Below, piece after piece: positions 1 to 7,037 of a DNA stretch of 13,255 nucleotides. The position numbers were made by a program, and so were the translations under genes. Position 1 is the stretch's first letter; the number at the start of each line of letters is the position of its first letter. Under the pieces are notes generated by a model. That model did not search any database and had not been told where the DNA came from. It was given only the letters and a program-made list of their open reading frames with translations. Source of the DNA: CALZKI01 sp045124055 (GTDB lineage: Bacteria; Bacillota; Clostridia; Lachnospirales; Lachnospiraceae); contig JBGVKZ010000019.1 in the NCBI GenBank assembly GCA_045124055.1, positions 1 to 13,255 on the forward strand. The letters run 5' to 3'.

Positions 1-193
1 GTCAAAATTAACTCTAGCTAATTTCTTCCGTTCTTACTTCGTTTTTGGGTTGAATCTCTTCTCGAGATTCCGTTCTTCTGAACAATTCTTTTTAGAATTT
101 TCAGGGTTGCATTATTGTTTATTTGTCAAGGTTCTTTATTATTGTGTCACTCAGCTTCTACCGAGTAACTTTGCTCGCTTAGTGACGAGCGAC
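1..193 (-). ncRNA. Probable rRNA operon leader (pre-16S), cut by the left edge
   Basis: Read leftwards from a strong promoter, this AT-rich stretch resembles the leader of a clostridial rRNA operon; the 16S gene would lie beyond position 1. What is seen is a run of short hairpins and a boxA-like element between them. The hairpins are GCTCG/CGAGC (173-177 with 186-190), ACTCAG/CCGAGT (149-154 with 161-166, one G-U pair), AATTCT/AGAATT (84-89 with 94-99), GTTC/GAAC (72-75 with 80-83) and GAATCTC/GAGATTC (52-58 with 64-70). The last segment on the minus strand contains AATTAGCTAGAGTTAATT, which I recall from sequences just upstream of 16S rRNA in related genomes. No mature rRNA sequence is present, so the identification is inferential. 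A leader for another stable RNA operon is the main alternative. Confidence 0.68.
123..137 (-). promoter_or_regulatory. boxA-like rRNA antitermination element
   Basis: The minus strand reads AAAGAACCTTGACAA here, about 60-70 nt after the predicted transcription start. Firmicute rRNA operons carry a boxA of the form (T)GxxCCTTGAAAACT, which binds NusB/NusE and lets polymerase read through the untranslated operon. The match is in the core CCTTGA-AA. Its position between promoter and the missing 16S gene is right for this role. Confidence 0.6.
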
Positions 194-199
194 TTTGTT

Positions 200-260
200 A
201 TAATACCAAATGAGGTTTTCATTGTCAACACATTTTTTAAATTTTTTTCCACAAATTTTT
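200..260 (-). promoter_or_regulatory. Strong sigma-A promoter with UP-like element (rRNA type)
   Basis: On the minus strand there is a perfect -35 TTGACA (223-228), a 17-nt spacer and a -10 TATTAT (200-205), so transcription should start near 193 and run left. Directly upstream of the -35 (about 229-260) the DNA is almost pure A/T, with A-tracts and T-tracts arranged like the UP elements of rRNA promoters that contact the alpha-subunit C-terminal domains. Consensus elements with an UP-like block are typical of rRNA promoters, which agrees with the leader downstream. Confidence 0.75.
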
Positions 261-284
261 GAAAATATTTTTTGTTTTCCACAA
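245..284 (+). promoter_or_regulatory. Two identical DnaA-box-like sites 30 bp apart
   Basis: The 10-mer TTTTCCACAA occurs at 245-254 and again at 275-284 in the same orientation. Its first nine bases fit the relaxed DnaA-box consensus TTWTNCACA. The 30-bp period would put both sites on the same face of the helix, immediately upstream of the rRNA-type promoter. In such AT-rich DNA chance matches are possible, so DnaA binding is only a suggestion. Confidence 0.35.
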
Positions 285-338
285 TGCCTGATTTTTCCTC
301 ATTTTTTTACATAAGCTTCTTACTAATTTGCATAAAAG

Positions 339-375
339 AACTGCTTTAAAAAGTATTTTTCTTTCAAAAGCAGTT
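339..375 (-). terminator. Putative intrinsic terminator of the pfkA-cvpA operon
   Basis: AACTGCTTT (339-347) and AAAGCAGTT (367-375) form a 9-bp stem with a 19-nt AT-rich loop, about 40 nt after the cvpA stop. Read leftwards the stem is followed by CTTTTAT, a modest U-tract. Read rightwards it is followed by TTTAATA, so it could work in both directions. It separates the operon from the rRNA promoter. Confidence 0.6.
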
Positions 376-413
376 TTTAATATACTATGTATTCTATTGA
401 AATATGTTCCAAA

Positions 414-980
414 TTACTTCAATAGACTTTCAGTCAATTCCAACCCTTGATTTAAAATGACGTCCATTGCCTTTAATTGAAACTCAGGTCCCATAATTTT
501 TTCACCAAGAATAGCAATCATATTATGCTCATATAAATAAGCTAAAATTTCGCTGTTATGAATGTAGGTATAAATGTATTCGTTCACCACGCCCAAATCA
601 AACATACCGATTAAGCAAAATGCAAACCATACAACAACCAGAGTCTCTGCAACGCCAAAGATTCCGCCTAACAGCTTATTTACTCCACTAATTACCGGAA
701 GTGAAGCAAGAACTTTGACCCCATCTAGAGCCATTTTGATTAGTTTGAATGCCAGTATGAGTGCCAGAATCATAATAATAACCATAATCATCTGTACAAA
801 TTGTCTTGTAGTGTAATCCTTTAATACAGCACTTAATAAAACAATCAATAGCGACAACACCGCTAAAGATATACAGTTAATCAATTCCTTTACAAAACCT
901 TTCTTAAATCCATTAATAACATTAATAACCAGTAAAATAGCAATGGAAAAAAGAAGCCAGTTTAAACTAAAAAAATCCAT
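414..980 (-). CDS. CvpA family membrane protein
   Basis: This is a 188-residue integral membrane protein of the CvpA (colicin V production protein) family. Four hydrophobic segments are visible at about 7-24, 33-54, 62-83 and 104-126, followed by a soluble C-terminal tail of about 60 residues. Family hallmarks are the NGFKKGFVKEL motif after the first helix (23-33) and the SGVNKLLGGIFGV motif at the start of the last helix (98-110). CvpA proteins are needed for colicin V secretion in E. coli and have been linked to envelope homeostasis, but the molecular activity is unknown. The ATG is preceded by GGTAGGAAGGTGAC, a good ribosome binding site. It lies 15 nt after the DUF5711-like gene and is the last gene of the operon, which suggests the two membrane proteins act together in the envelope; that is inference. 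Confidence 0.85.
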   Translation of the reverse strand: MDFFSLNWLLFSIAILLVINVINGFKKGFVKELINCISLAVLSLLIVLLSAVLKDYTTRQFVQMIMVIIMILALILAFKLIKMALDGVKVLASLPVISGVNKLLGGIFGVAETLVVVWFAFCLIGMFDLGVVNEYIYTYIHNSEILAYLYEHNMIAILGEKIMGPEFQLKAMDVILNQGLELTESLLK

Positions 981-995
981 ACGTCACCTTCCTAC

Positions 996-2174
996 CTATT
1001 TCAAAGTTACACTTTCTAAAGTGTCTTCTGTAACAATCAGATAATCTCTGATATTGTCCGTTGGAATGATTTTCTGAATATTTCCCTCATAAACACCTGA
1101 GAATTTTGTTCTTCCACCCAACGTATATACATTCCATTCATTCTTATTATATATAATCGCCGTATCTTCCGTGATGACGATGTCCGTATAGTCACAATCA
1201 AATTCCAGTGTGTGCTTTTTCTCGCCTTCCATATTATACAAATCCATATAATACTTACTTTCACCCTCTGTATTTTCAAACACGAGACCTACATATTCAC
1301 CACTTTGGTAAATACTCAAAATTTCCTGTGACAGAAGAGTTTCTCCAATAACCGCCGGCTTTTGCCCGCCGCCATAAAACATAATTCTATCGTCTGCTAC
1401 CGCAACCGCCACTTCATCATTTAAAAATTTAACATAAGGCACAATCGAATCCGTGTAATTATAACCACTGACATAATTGTGAAGTTCGTTTTGTCCTACC
1501 TCACCAAAATTGTAAAATCCAACGCTACTACGCATCGCCCCACTGTCTATGTACAAATAAGAAACTGCCATCAAAGTTGCATCGGGCGATAATGCCACTT
1601 CCACCGGATAACCACTATTACTCATTTTTGTTTTCGAATAAACAAGCACATTTCCCTTGGTATCATATACATAAATCCAGGTCGTACTTCCATCTTCCAA
1701 AATTGCCGCTACAATGCCGCTTTCTGAAACTGCTATATTCTTTACCGGCATATTGGTTGAAATCGTTCCTAAAATTTTTTCTGAGTCCATTACATATATA
1801 TCACGACCGTTGTAATCTGTAATAGCTATGCACTTACCTGTAACATCAACCAGAGGCTTTTGCATTTCATAAGTCTGATTCCATATCTTGCCTCCATTTA
1901 CACTTACGCAGGAAGCACCGTCTTTACTATAAGAAACCATATTTTCCCCAAGCTGTACTGTCACGCTTGCAGAAGACTCCGTTCGTTCGATTACTGACTT
2001 AATGGTATAATCATTATATATCCTTAATTTGTGATACAGAAAAAGAGCAAGAGATACAAAAACTATAATACCTATAATTGTAAGAAAAAATCGTGCCTTC
2101 GACTGACGATGCATACGGATTTTCTCCTTATAGTCTCCCTCTTTCTCTTTCATATAAGCTCTAATATTTTTCAT
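996..2174 (-). CDS. DUF5711-like membrane-anchored protein, probable beta-propeller ectodomain
   Basis: The 392-residue product has a short, highly charged cytoplasmic N-terminus (residues 1-28, Lys/Arg-rich), one transmembrane segment at about 29-48 and a large extracellular part. The ectodomain is built of repeated short beta-strand patterns such as GKCIAITDYNGRDIYVMD and GIVAAILEDGSTTWIYVYD, alternating a hydrophobic strand, a turn with G/D/N and a YVYD-like strand. This looks like a WD40/PQQ-type beta-propeller. The architecture matches the DUF5711 family of clostridia, whose function is not known. No catalytic motif or lipobox is seen, and the positive-inside rule supports an N-in, C-out topology. 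It starts 25 nt after the epimerase stop, behind a GAAGGGAAAG ribosome binding site, and is followed closely by cvpA. A scaffold or sensing role at the envelope is only a guess. Confidence 0.75.
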   Translation of the reverse strand: MKNIRAYMKEKEGDYKEKIRMHRQSKARFFLTIIGIIVFVSLALFLYHKLRIYNDYTIKSVIERTESSASVTVQLGENMVSYSKDGASCVSVNGGKIWNQTYEMQKPLVDVTGKCIAITDYNGRDIYVMDSEKILGTISTNMPVKNIAVSESGIVAAILEDGSTTWIYVYDTKGNVLVYSKTKMSNSGYPVEVALSPDATLMAVSYLYIDSGAMRSSVGFYNFGEVGQNELHNYVSGYNYTDSIVPYVKFLNDEVAVAVADDRIMFYGGGQKPAVIGETLLSQEILSIYQSGEYVGLVFENTEGESKYYMDLYNMEGEKKHTLEFDCDYTDIVITEDTAIIYNKNEWNVYTLGGRTKFSGVYEGNIQKIIPTDNIRDYLIVTEDTLESVTLK

Positions 2175-2199
2175 ACTTTCCCTTCAAAAAACGAAAAAT

Positions 2200-3243
2200 C
2201 TATTTTACTGAAAATTTATAAATCGTTGTAGAATCATATGGTTTCGTCTCATCAAAAATGGCTGATACAAAATTTTTCTCATTAATGTGATTTGGAAAAT
2301 ACTGCGTTTCCATACAGATTGCACCATAAGTTTTATAGACTTTTTTCTTTTTGCCAATACAAATACCCAGATAGTTACCCGTGTAAACCTGTATTCCCGG
2401 CAAATCCGAAAAAACTTCCATACATCTGCCACTTTCCTTATGCCACAACTGTCCCACTTTCTTTAATTCACCGTTCCAATTATCCACGCAAAAATTATGG
2501 TCGTATCCCTTTGCAAGCTTTATCTGGGAAAAATTACTCTCAAGTCCTTCTTCTAACAGTTTAGACCTTGTATAATCCATAACCGTTCCTTCCACCTTGG
2601 CTATCTCGCCTGTGGGAATACCGCCTTCGCTAACAGGCGTGTAATGAGAACAATCTAACCATAATTCATGATTTTTGATTGACGATGACAAATTACCACT
2701 CAAATTAAAGTAAGAATGGTTTGTCATATTTATGATAGTCTTTTTATCTGTTGTAATATGATAATGTATCTTAAGTTCGTTTTCCTCTGTCAATGTAAAA
2801 GTAATTTGATTCACTTTGTTCCCAGGGAAACCCATCTCACCATCTGCACATTCGCAGAAAAAAGTAATTTCTCTTTCTTCTGCCTTTTCCACAAGCCATA
2901 CCCTTTTTTGATACCCAAGCGAAAAATGACTATGTAAATTATGTCCATCATTACCGGCTTCCAAATGGTATTCTTTTTCATCTAACGTAAATCTGGCATT
3001 CTCAATGCGATTTGCATTTGGACCCACACAACAGCCTATGCTATGCCAATTTTTGTAATAATCAGATAGTTTGTCATAGCCCATAACCACATCTTCTATT
3101 TTACCTTCTTTGGAAGGCACATACAAACCTACAATGGTCGCACCAAAATTACTTATTTCTACACACATACCTTTGTTATTTTTTAAGACGTATATAAAAA
3201 TATCTTCACCGCTTACCGCTTTATCCCAAAATCTTTTTTCCAA
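2200..3243 (-). CDS. galM: Aldose 1-epimerase (galactose mutarotase)
   Basis: Aldose 1-epimerase interconverts the alpha and beta anomers of hexoses such as galactose and glucose, usually feeding the Leloir pathway in the cytoplasm. The 347-residue length is normal. By family comparison the key residues are visible: Arg79 in ANRIENARF, His104 in GHNLHSH, the catalytic acid His176 in NMTNHSYFNLSG, Asp248 in GYDHNF and the catalytic base Glu312 in METQYFPNHIN. The start is TTG, chosen because GGAGG sits 6 nt upstream and the N-terminal residues fit the family; no in-frame ATG lies nearer. No galK, galT or other sugar genes are nearby, so it may act as a general housekeeping mutarotase. It sits in the middle of the operon, 32 nt after recR. 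The exact sugar preference cannot be told. Confidence 0.9.
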   Translation of the reverse strand: MEKRFWDKAVSGEDIFIYVLKNNKGMCVEISNFGATIVGLYVPSKEGKIEDVVMGYDKLSDYYKNWHSIGCCVGPNANRIENARFTLDEKEYHLEAGNDGHNLHSHFSLGYQKRVWLVEKAEEREITFFCECADGEMGFPGNKVNQITFTLTEENELKIHYHITTDKKTIINMTNHSYFNLSGNLSSSIKNHELWLDCSHYTPVSEGGIPTGEIAKVEGTVMDYTRSKLLEEGLESNFSQIKLAKGYDHNFCVDNWNGELKKVGQLWHKESGRCMEVFSDLPGIQVYTGNYLGICIGKKKKVYKTYGAICMETQYFPNHINEKNFVSAIFDETKPYDSTTIYKFSVK

Positions 3244-3249
3244 TACTAG

Positions 3250-3254
3250 CCTCC
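3250..3254 (-). promoter_or_regulatory. Ribosome binding site that fixes the TTG start of galM
   Basis: GGAGG lies 6 nt before the TTG at 3241-3243. There is no ATG at a suitable distance, so the site supports a genuine TTG start, which probably lowers translation relative to its operon neighbours. Confidence 0.75.
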
Positions 3255-3275
3255 AAAAAGAACTTTGCTAAAACT

Positions 3276-3872
3276 CTAAACTTCCGTTCTACCTTCCAGA
3301 GCACGAAGCAAAGTCACTTCATCGATACATTCCAACTCTCCGCCTACTGGTACACCACTGGCAATTCTTGTCACCTTAATACCTGTCGGTTTAATCAAGC
3401 GGCTAATATACATCGCAGTTGCTTCGCCTTCAAGACTGGAGTTGGTCGCAATAATTACCTCATCTACATCGCCTTGTAATCTCTGCAAGAGTTCTTTTAA
3501 CCTGATGTCACTTGCCGTAATGCCAAGCATTGGGTCAATCGCTCCTTGTAAAATATGGTATACGCCATCGTATTTTCCTGTTTTTTCGTAGGCAACCATA
3601 TCTCTTGTATTCTCTACCACCATAATCATTCTCTGATTACGCATTGCATTAGAACAAACCGGACAAAGCTCCTTATCCGACAAGCAACAACACTGCTTAC
3701 AATAGCGTACATTTTCCTTGGCCTCTATCATAGCTGTGGATAATTTTTTCACCTTTTCTTTAGGCATATTGATAATATGAAAAGCCAGTCTTTGTGCGGT
3801 TTTACTGCCAATACCCGGAAGGCATGCCAATTCTTCAATTAACTTTCCTATATATCCACCATAAAAATCCAT
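3276..3872 (-). CDS. recR: Recombination mediator protein RecR
   Basis: RecR works with RecO (and RecF) to load RecA onto SSB-coated single-stranded DNA during gap repair. The 198-residue protein has the complete family layout. There is an N-terminal helix-hairpin-helix (LPGIGSKTAQRLAFHI, 18-33) and a C4 zinc finger (Cys58, Cys61, Cys70, Cys73). A Toprim domain starts near residue 82 with the acidic VVENTRD and continues through NSSLEGEATAMYI (144-156). The C-terminal motif RIASGVPVGGELECIDE follows (169-185). Two extra cysteines (62, 63) adjoin the zinc finger. Its ATG overlaps the ybaB stop by one base (TAATG), so the two are translationally coupled. The dnaX-ybaB-recR order is conserved across many bacteria. 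Confidence 0.97.
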   Translation of the reverse strand: MDFYGGYIGKLIEELACLPGIGSKTAQRLAFHIINMPKEKVKKLSTAMIEAKENVRYCKQCCCLSDKELCPVCSNAMRNQRMIMVVENTRDMVAYEKTGKYDGVYHILQGAIDPMLGITASDIRLKELLQRLQGDVDEVIIATNSSLEGEATAMYISRLIKPTGIKVTRIASGVPVGGELECIDEVTLLRALEGRTEV

Positions 3873-4216
3873 TAGAATGGGTAGCCTCCACCAAGTCCAC
3901 CTGTCATCTTGCCCATAGCTTCCTGACTTGCTGCTTCTACCATACGCAAAGCTTCATTGGTTGCCGCCATAATCAAATCCTGTAACATTTCTACATCTTC
4001 TGGGTCAACCACTTCTTTATCCAAAACAACCTTTACAACTTCCTTTTTCCCGCTGACAGTTACTTCAACAGCACCGCCGCCTGCTTTAGCTGTAAATTCT
4101 TTTGATTCTAATTCTTTCTGACTTTCTTCCATTTGACGTTGCATTCTCTGAGCCTGTTTCATCAAATTTCCCATATTTCCAGGCATACCACCTGGGAATC
4201 CACCACGTTTTGCCAT
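3872..4216 (-). CDS. ybaB: YbaB/EbfC family nucleoid-associated protein
   Basis: This is a small DNA-binding protein that forms a dimer and coats the nucleoid; in some bacteria it binds specific palindromes and alters transcription. The 114-residue product has a flexible Gly/Met-rich N-terminus (GGFPGGMPGNMGNLMKQAQ) and a long amphipathic helix (about 16-42). The conserved beta-sheet core with the KAGGGAVEVTVSGKKEVV motif follows at 45-62, then a second helix (77-104) and a Gly-rich tail. This matches the family's usual length of about 100-110. A GGAGG ribosome binding site lies 11 nt before the ATG. It sits 35 nt after dnaX and overlaps recR by one base, the standard arrangement. It is known to be co-conserved with recR, but its exact role in this host is unknown. 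Confidence 0.95.
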   Translation of the reverse strand: MAKRGGFPGGMPGNMGNLMKQAQRMQRQMEESQKELESKEFTAKAGGGAVEVTVSGKKEVVKVVLDKEVVDPEDVEMLQDLIMAATNEALRMVEAASQEAMGKMTGGLGGGYPF

Positions 4217-4251
4217 AATATAATAATCCTCCTAAATCTTTACATTCCTAT

Positions 4252-5838
4252 TTATATAAATTCTTCAGCGTCATCTTCTATCTCATCAATATCAAACTGA
4301 ATCGCTGTTAAATCCACATACTTTGCATCAAATTCCCTGTCATCTTTTACACACTGTATATCAATTAAAATCTGTTTATCCACGGCTTCCGATATTTTTT
4401 CCTGCAAAAGTTCTTTGTGTCCCTCCTGCTTTAAGAAAAAGTCGGAATTCAGTCCATCTTCTAAGACAATCAAAAGTCGGTCATCTCCGGCAAGACTTAA
4501 CTTTGCATTCTTTAAATACACCTTCATAGGCATAGACAAATCATTGCGTATAGCCGCCCATTTTCTGATAACCGCTTTTACGTCCTCCGGTACAGCTCTA
4601 TCTAACGTTTTTTTTACTACTGGTGTACTATTTATCGTTTCATACCCTGCACTTTGGGGTAAACTTGAAACCACTGTAAATTCGCCATTTTCCAGCTTTT
4701 CTTCCAGAGCACGTATTCGGTCAAGAAGGGCGTCCTGACTAACTTCCATTTCCGGTTTGCAAAGCTTAATTAAAGTCATCTCAATCAATACTCTCTTTTG
4801 AGAAGAATACTTTATCTTACCGGACAATTCTGAAAAAACACGAATATGATGCATTAGGGCATCTATTTCAATGGAATCTGCCTGTTCTTTCAGTCGAATT
4901 AGATTTTCAGTAGATGCATCAATAACATCTTCCAAATTATCAGAAGTTTTTACTAATAAAATATTACGCAAGTACCAAATAAAATCCGTAATAAACTGAT
5001 TTAACTCTCTGCCTTTGTAAATAATTTCTTCCAGCAACGTAATGCACCCTAAAACATTTCTTTCTACAAGATTCTGCAGAAGTCTTGAAAAAACGTCCTG
5101 GTCTACTGCCCCTAACACGTCGAGTGCCATATCATAAGTCAATTCTTTACCAAAATGAAAAGCAAGACACTGGTCAAGTAAACTCAGGGCATCACGCAAA
5201 GAACCATCTCCCATTTTCGCTACATAACGAAGTGCCTTTTCCTCTACCACCACATTTTCTGCTACCATAAGTTCTCTCAAACGGTCAGCAATGGTGTCAA
5301 TCGAAATACGTCTGAAATCGTATCTTTGGCATCTGGATAAAATGGTAATTGGAATTTTATGCACTTCCGTAGTTGCTAAAATAAAAATAACATAAGAAGG
5401 TGGTTCTTCCAGTGTCTTAAGAAGTGCATTAAATGCACCAATAGACAACATATGAACTTCATCGATAATGTAAACTTTGTATTTCCCTTCCGTTGGTGAA
5501 TAAGATACTTCGTCTACAATTTCACGAATATTATCTACGCCATTGTTGGAGGCAGCATCAATTTCAATCACATTCATACTTGCCCCCGACGCAATGGCCT
5601 TACATACACTACATTCTCCACAAGGACTACCGTCTACTGTATGTTCACAGTTTACGGCCTTGGCAAAAATCTTGGCAACACTCGTTTTACCAGTTCCCCT
5701 TGTGCCTGTAAAAAGATAAGCATGTCCTATACGGTTTGCCTTTATTTGATTTTTCAAAGTTGTTACAATATGGTCCTGACCCTTTACTTCCTCAAAGTTA
5801 CTGGGTCTGAACTTTCTATACAAAGCTGTATACGACAT
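4252..5838 (-). CDS. dnaX: DNA polymerase III subunit gamma/tau
   Basis: DnaX is the AAA+ motor of the clamp loader, which opens the beta sliding clamp and places it on primed DNA; its C-terminus links the loader to the polymerase. The 528-residue product shows Walker A GTRGTGKT (45-52), a zinc-binding module (Cys64, Cys73, Cys76, Cys79) and Walker B VYIIDEVH (122-129). Sensor 1 ATTE (155-158) and the arginine-finger SRC motif (168-170) follow. The C-terminal 150 residues are less conserved and acidic at the end (DIDEIEDDAEE), as expected for a tau tail. I see no run of A residues with a nearby stop that would suggest programmed frameshifting to a gamma form. The ATG lies 3 nt after the pfkA stop, and its ribosome binding site GGAG is inside the pfkA 3' end, so the two genes are tightly coupled. 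Confidence 0.97.
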   Translation of the reverse strand: MSYTALYRKFRPSNFEEVKGQDHIVTTLKNQIKANRIGHAYLFTGTRGTGKTSVAKIFAKAVNCEHTVDGSPCGECSVCKAIASGASMNVIEIDAASNNGVDNIREIVDEVSYSPTEGKYKVYIIDEVHMLSIGAFNALLKTLEEPPSYVIFILATTEVHKIPITILSRCQRYDFRRISIDTIADRLRELMVAENVVVEEKALRYVAKMGDGSLRDALSLLDQCLAFHFGKELTYDMALDVLGAVDQDVFSRLLQNLVERNVLGCITLLEEIIYKGRELNQFITDFIWYLRNILLVKTSDNLEDVIDASTENLIRLKEQADSIEIDALMHHIRVFSELSGKIKYSSQKRVLIEMTLIKLCKPEMEVSQDALLDRIRALEEKLENGEFTVVSSLPQSAGYETINSTPVVKKTLDRAVPEDVKAVIRKWAAIRNDLSMPMKVYLKNAKLSLAGDDRLLIVLEDGLNSDFFLKQEGHKELLQEKISEAVDKQILIDIQCVKDDREFDAKYVDLTAIQFDIDEIEDDAEEFI

Positions 5839-5841
5839 TTT

Positions 5842-6915
5842 TTAGTCTCCAAAACTAATTCCTAATAATTTTGCTTCTTTAATAATACTTGCCTCTGGGT
5901 CTAGCATTTTCAATTTGCCTGCTACTTCCTCCAATGGCACTTTGACGATTTCACGCTCTTTAATACCGACCATAAAACCATATTCACCTTTTAAAATAAG
6001 CTTTCCTGCTTCTGCACCAAGACGACTCGCAAAAACTCTGTCGTATGGGCATGGGCTGCCGCCACGCTGCATATGTCCCGGAACAGTTACACGAACTTCT
6101 TTTCCTGTACGTTCAGAGATTTTTGCCGCAACTTCATAAGAAACAGAAGGATACTTTTTATTTTTCTGTTTTTCTTTAAATTCTTTTTTCGATAATTTCG
6201 CATCTTCTTTCGAAATAGCACCCTCTGCTACCGCTAAAATAGTAAAGTGGCTACCGCGTTTTTCTCTATCTTCAATAGCCTTTACAATTTTATCAATATC
6301 ATATGGAATTTCAGGAATCAGAATAATATCTGCTCCACTCGCCATTCCGGCATTTAATGTAAGCCAACCAACTTTATGACCCATAACTTCTACAATAAAT
6401 ACTCTGCCGTGAGAATCCGCAGTAGTGTGAATGCAATCGATTACGTTCGTTGCAATATCCACAGCACTCTGGAAACCAAAGGTCATATCCGTTCCCCACA
6501 AGTCATTATCAATGGTTTTTGGTAACGTAATTACATTTAAACCTTCGTCTTTTAACAGATTCGCTGTTTTATGAGTTCCATTACCACCAAGAATAACCAG
6601 ACAGTCAAGCTGAAGCTTATAGTAATTTTGCTTCATAGCCTCTACTTTATTTAAACCATTTTCATCTGGGTCCTGAATTGTCTTAAAGGGTGTTCTGGAA
6701 CTTCCTAAAATCGTACCACCTTTTGTTAAAATGCCGGAAAAATCCGAACCGGTAAGCATACGGAAGTTTCCATAAATAAGACCTTTATAACCTTCTAAAA
6801 AACCGTAAATTTCTACGTCTTCACCACTACAAGCAAGACATTTTACAACACCTCTCATTGCCGCATTTAATGCCTGACAATCTCCACCACTTGTTAATAA
6901 CCCGATACGTTTCAT
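5842..6915 (-). CDS. pfkA: 6-phosphofructokinase (probably ATP-dependent)
   Basis: The enzyme phosphorylates fructose 6-phosphate to fructose 1,6-bisphosphate, the committing step of glycolysis. From the chosen ATG the protein has 357 residues, longer than the 320 of E. coli PfkA; part of the excess is a Lys-rich insert (about 232-256). Motifs are GGD (10-12), GSSR (71-74), GGNGT (110-114), PKTIDND with catalytic Asp136 (132-138), EVMGHKVGW (176-184) and PGHMQRGGSPCPYDR (279-293). By family numbering the residue equivalent to 104 is Gly113, as in ATP-dependent enzymes, while position 124 is Lys133, as in PPi enzymes and in ATP-dependent group III enzymes. ATP is therefore the better guess. 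Upstream in-frame ATG codons at 6939 were rejected because AAGGAGG is ideally placed only for 6915. It is the first gene of the operon. Confidence 0.92.
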   Translation of the reverse strand: MKRIGLLTSGGDCQALNAAMRGVVKCLACSGEDVEIYGFLEGYKGLIYGNFRMLTGSDFSGILTKGGTILGSSRTPFKTIQDPDENGLNKVEAMKQNYYKLQLDCLVILGGNGTHKTANLLKDEGLNVITLPKTIDNDLWGTDMTFGFQSAVDIATNVIDCIHTTADSHGRVFIVEVMGHKVGWLTLNAGMASGADIILIPEIPYDIDKIVKAIEDREKRGSHFTILAVAEGAISKEDAKLSKKEFKEKQKNKKYPSVSYEVAAKISERTGKEVRVTVPGHMQRGGSPCPYDRVFASRLGAEAGKLILKGEYGFMVGIKEREIVKVPLEEVAGKLKMLDPEASIIKEAKLLGISFGD

Positions 6916-6923
6916 AAGAATGG

Positions 6924-6930
6924 CCTCCTT
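6924..6930 (-). promoter_or_regulatory. Ribosome binding site that fixes the pfkA start
   Basis: AAGGAGG ends 8 nt before the ATG at 6915, whereas the longer in-frame start at 6939 would place it inside the gene. The protein starting at 6915 begins MKRIGLLTSGGD, the family's normal N-terminus. Confidence 0.85.
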
Positions 6931-6949
6931 TTTTATCATACATAATAGA

Positions 6950-6978
6950 ATTATACTATTTTTTAAAAATTACCACAA
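6950..6978 (-). promoter_or_regulatory. Promoter of the pfkA-dnaX-ybaB-recR-galM operon
   Basis: On the minus strand TTGTGG (6973-6978) and TATAAT (6950-6955) are 17 nt apart. The transcript would start near 6943, giving a leader of about 28 nt with the ribosome binding site. It is divergent from, and only about 25 bp away from, the promoter of the antiporter. Confidence 0.7.
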
Positions 6979-7001
6979 CGCTTTTACATAAAAAAATATG
7001 A

Positions 7002-7031
7002 TTGACATATCCCCTCCTTAAATGCTATAAC
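7002..7031 (+). promoter_or_regulatory. Promoter of the riboswitch-antiporter transcript
   Basis: TTGACA (7002-7007) is followed after 18 nt by TATAAC (7026-7031). The predicted start near 7038 falls exactly at the 5' strand of the riboswitch P1 stem, which supports both calls. Confidence 0.8.
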
Positions 7032-7037
7032 TAAGAC

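Noticed and set aside
50..262. Plus-strand open frame of 70 codons at the left edge
   Set aside because: It runs antisense through the rRNA-type leader and promoter, has a low-complexity Phe-rich product and no ribosome binding site.
4252..5838. Programmed frameshift in dnaX producing a separate gamma subunit
   Set aside because: I saw no A-rich slippery heptamer with an adjacent stop in the relevant part of the gene.
5839..7000. Small SRP RNA gene near dnaX, as in some Firmicutes
   Set aside because: pfkA sits directly upstream of dnaX and the sequence beyond it is fully explained by promoters and the riboswitch; no SRP RNA core motif is seen.
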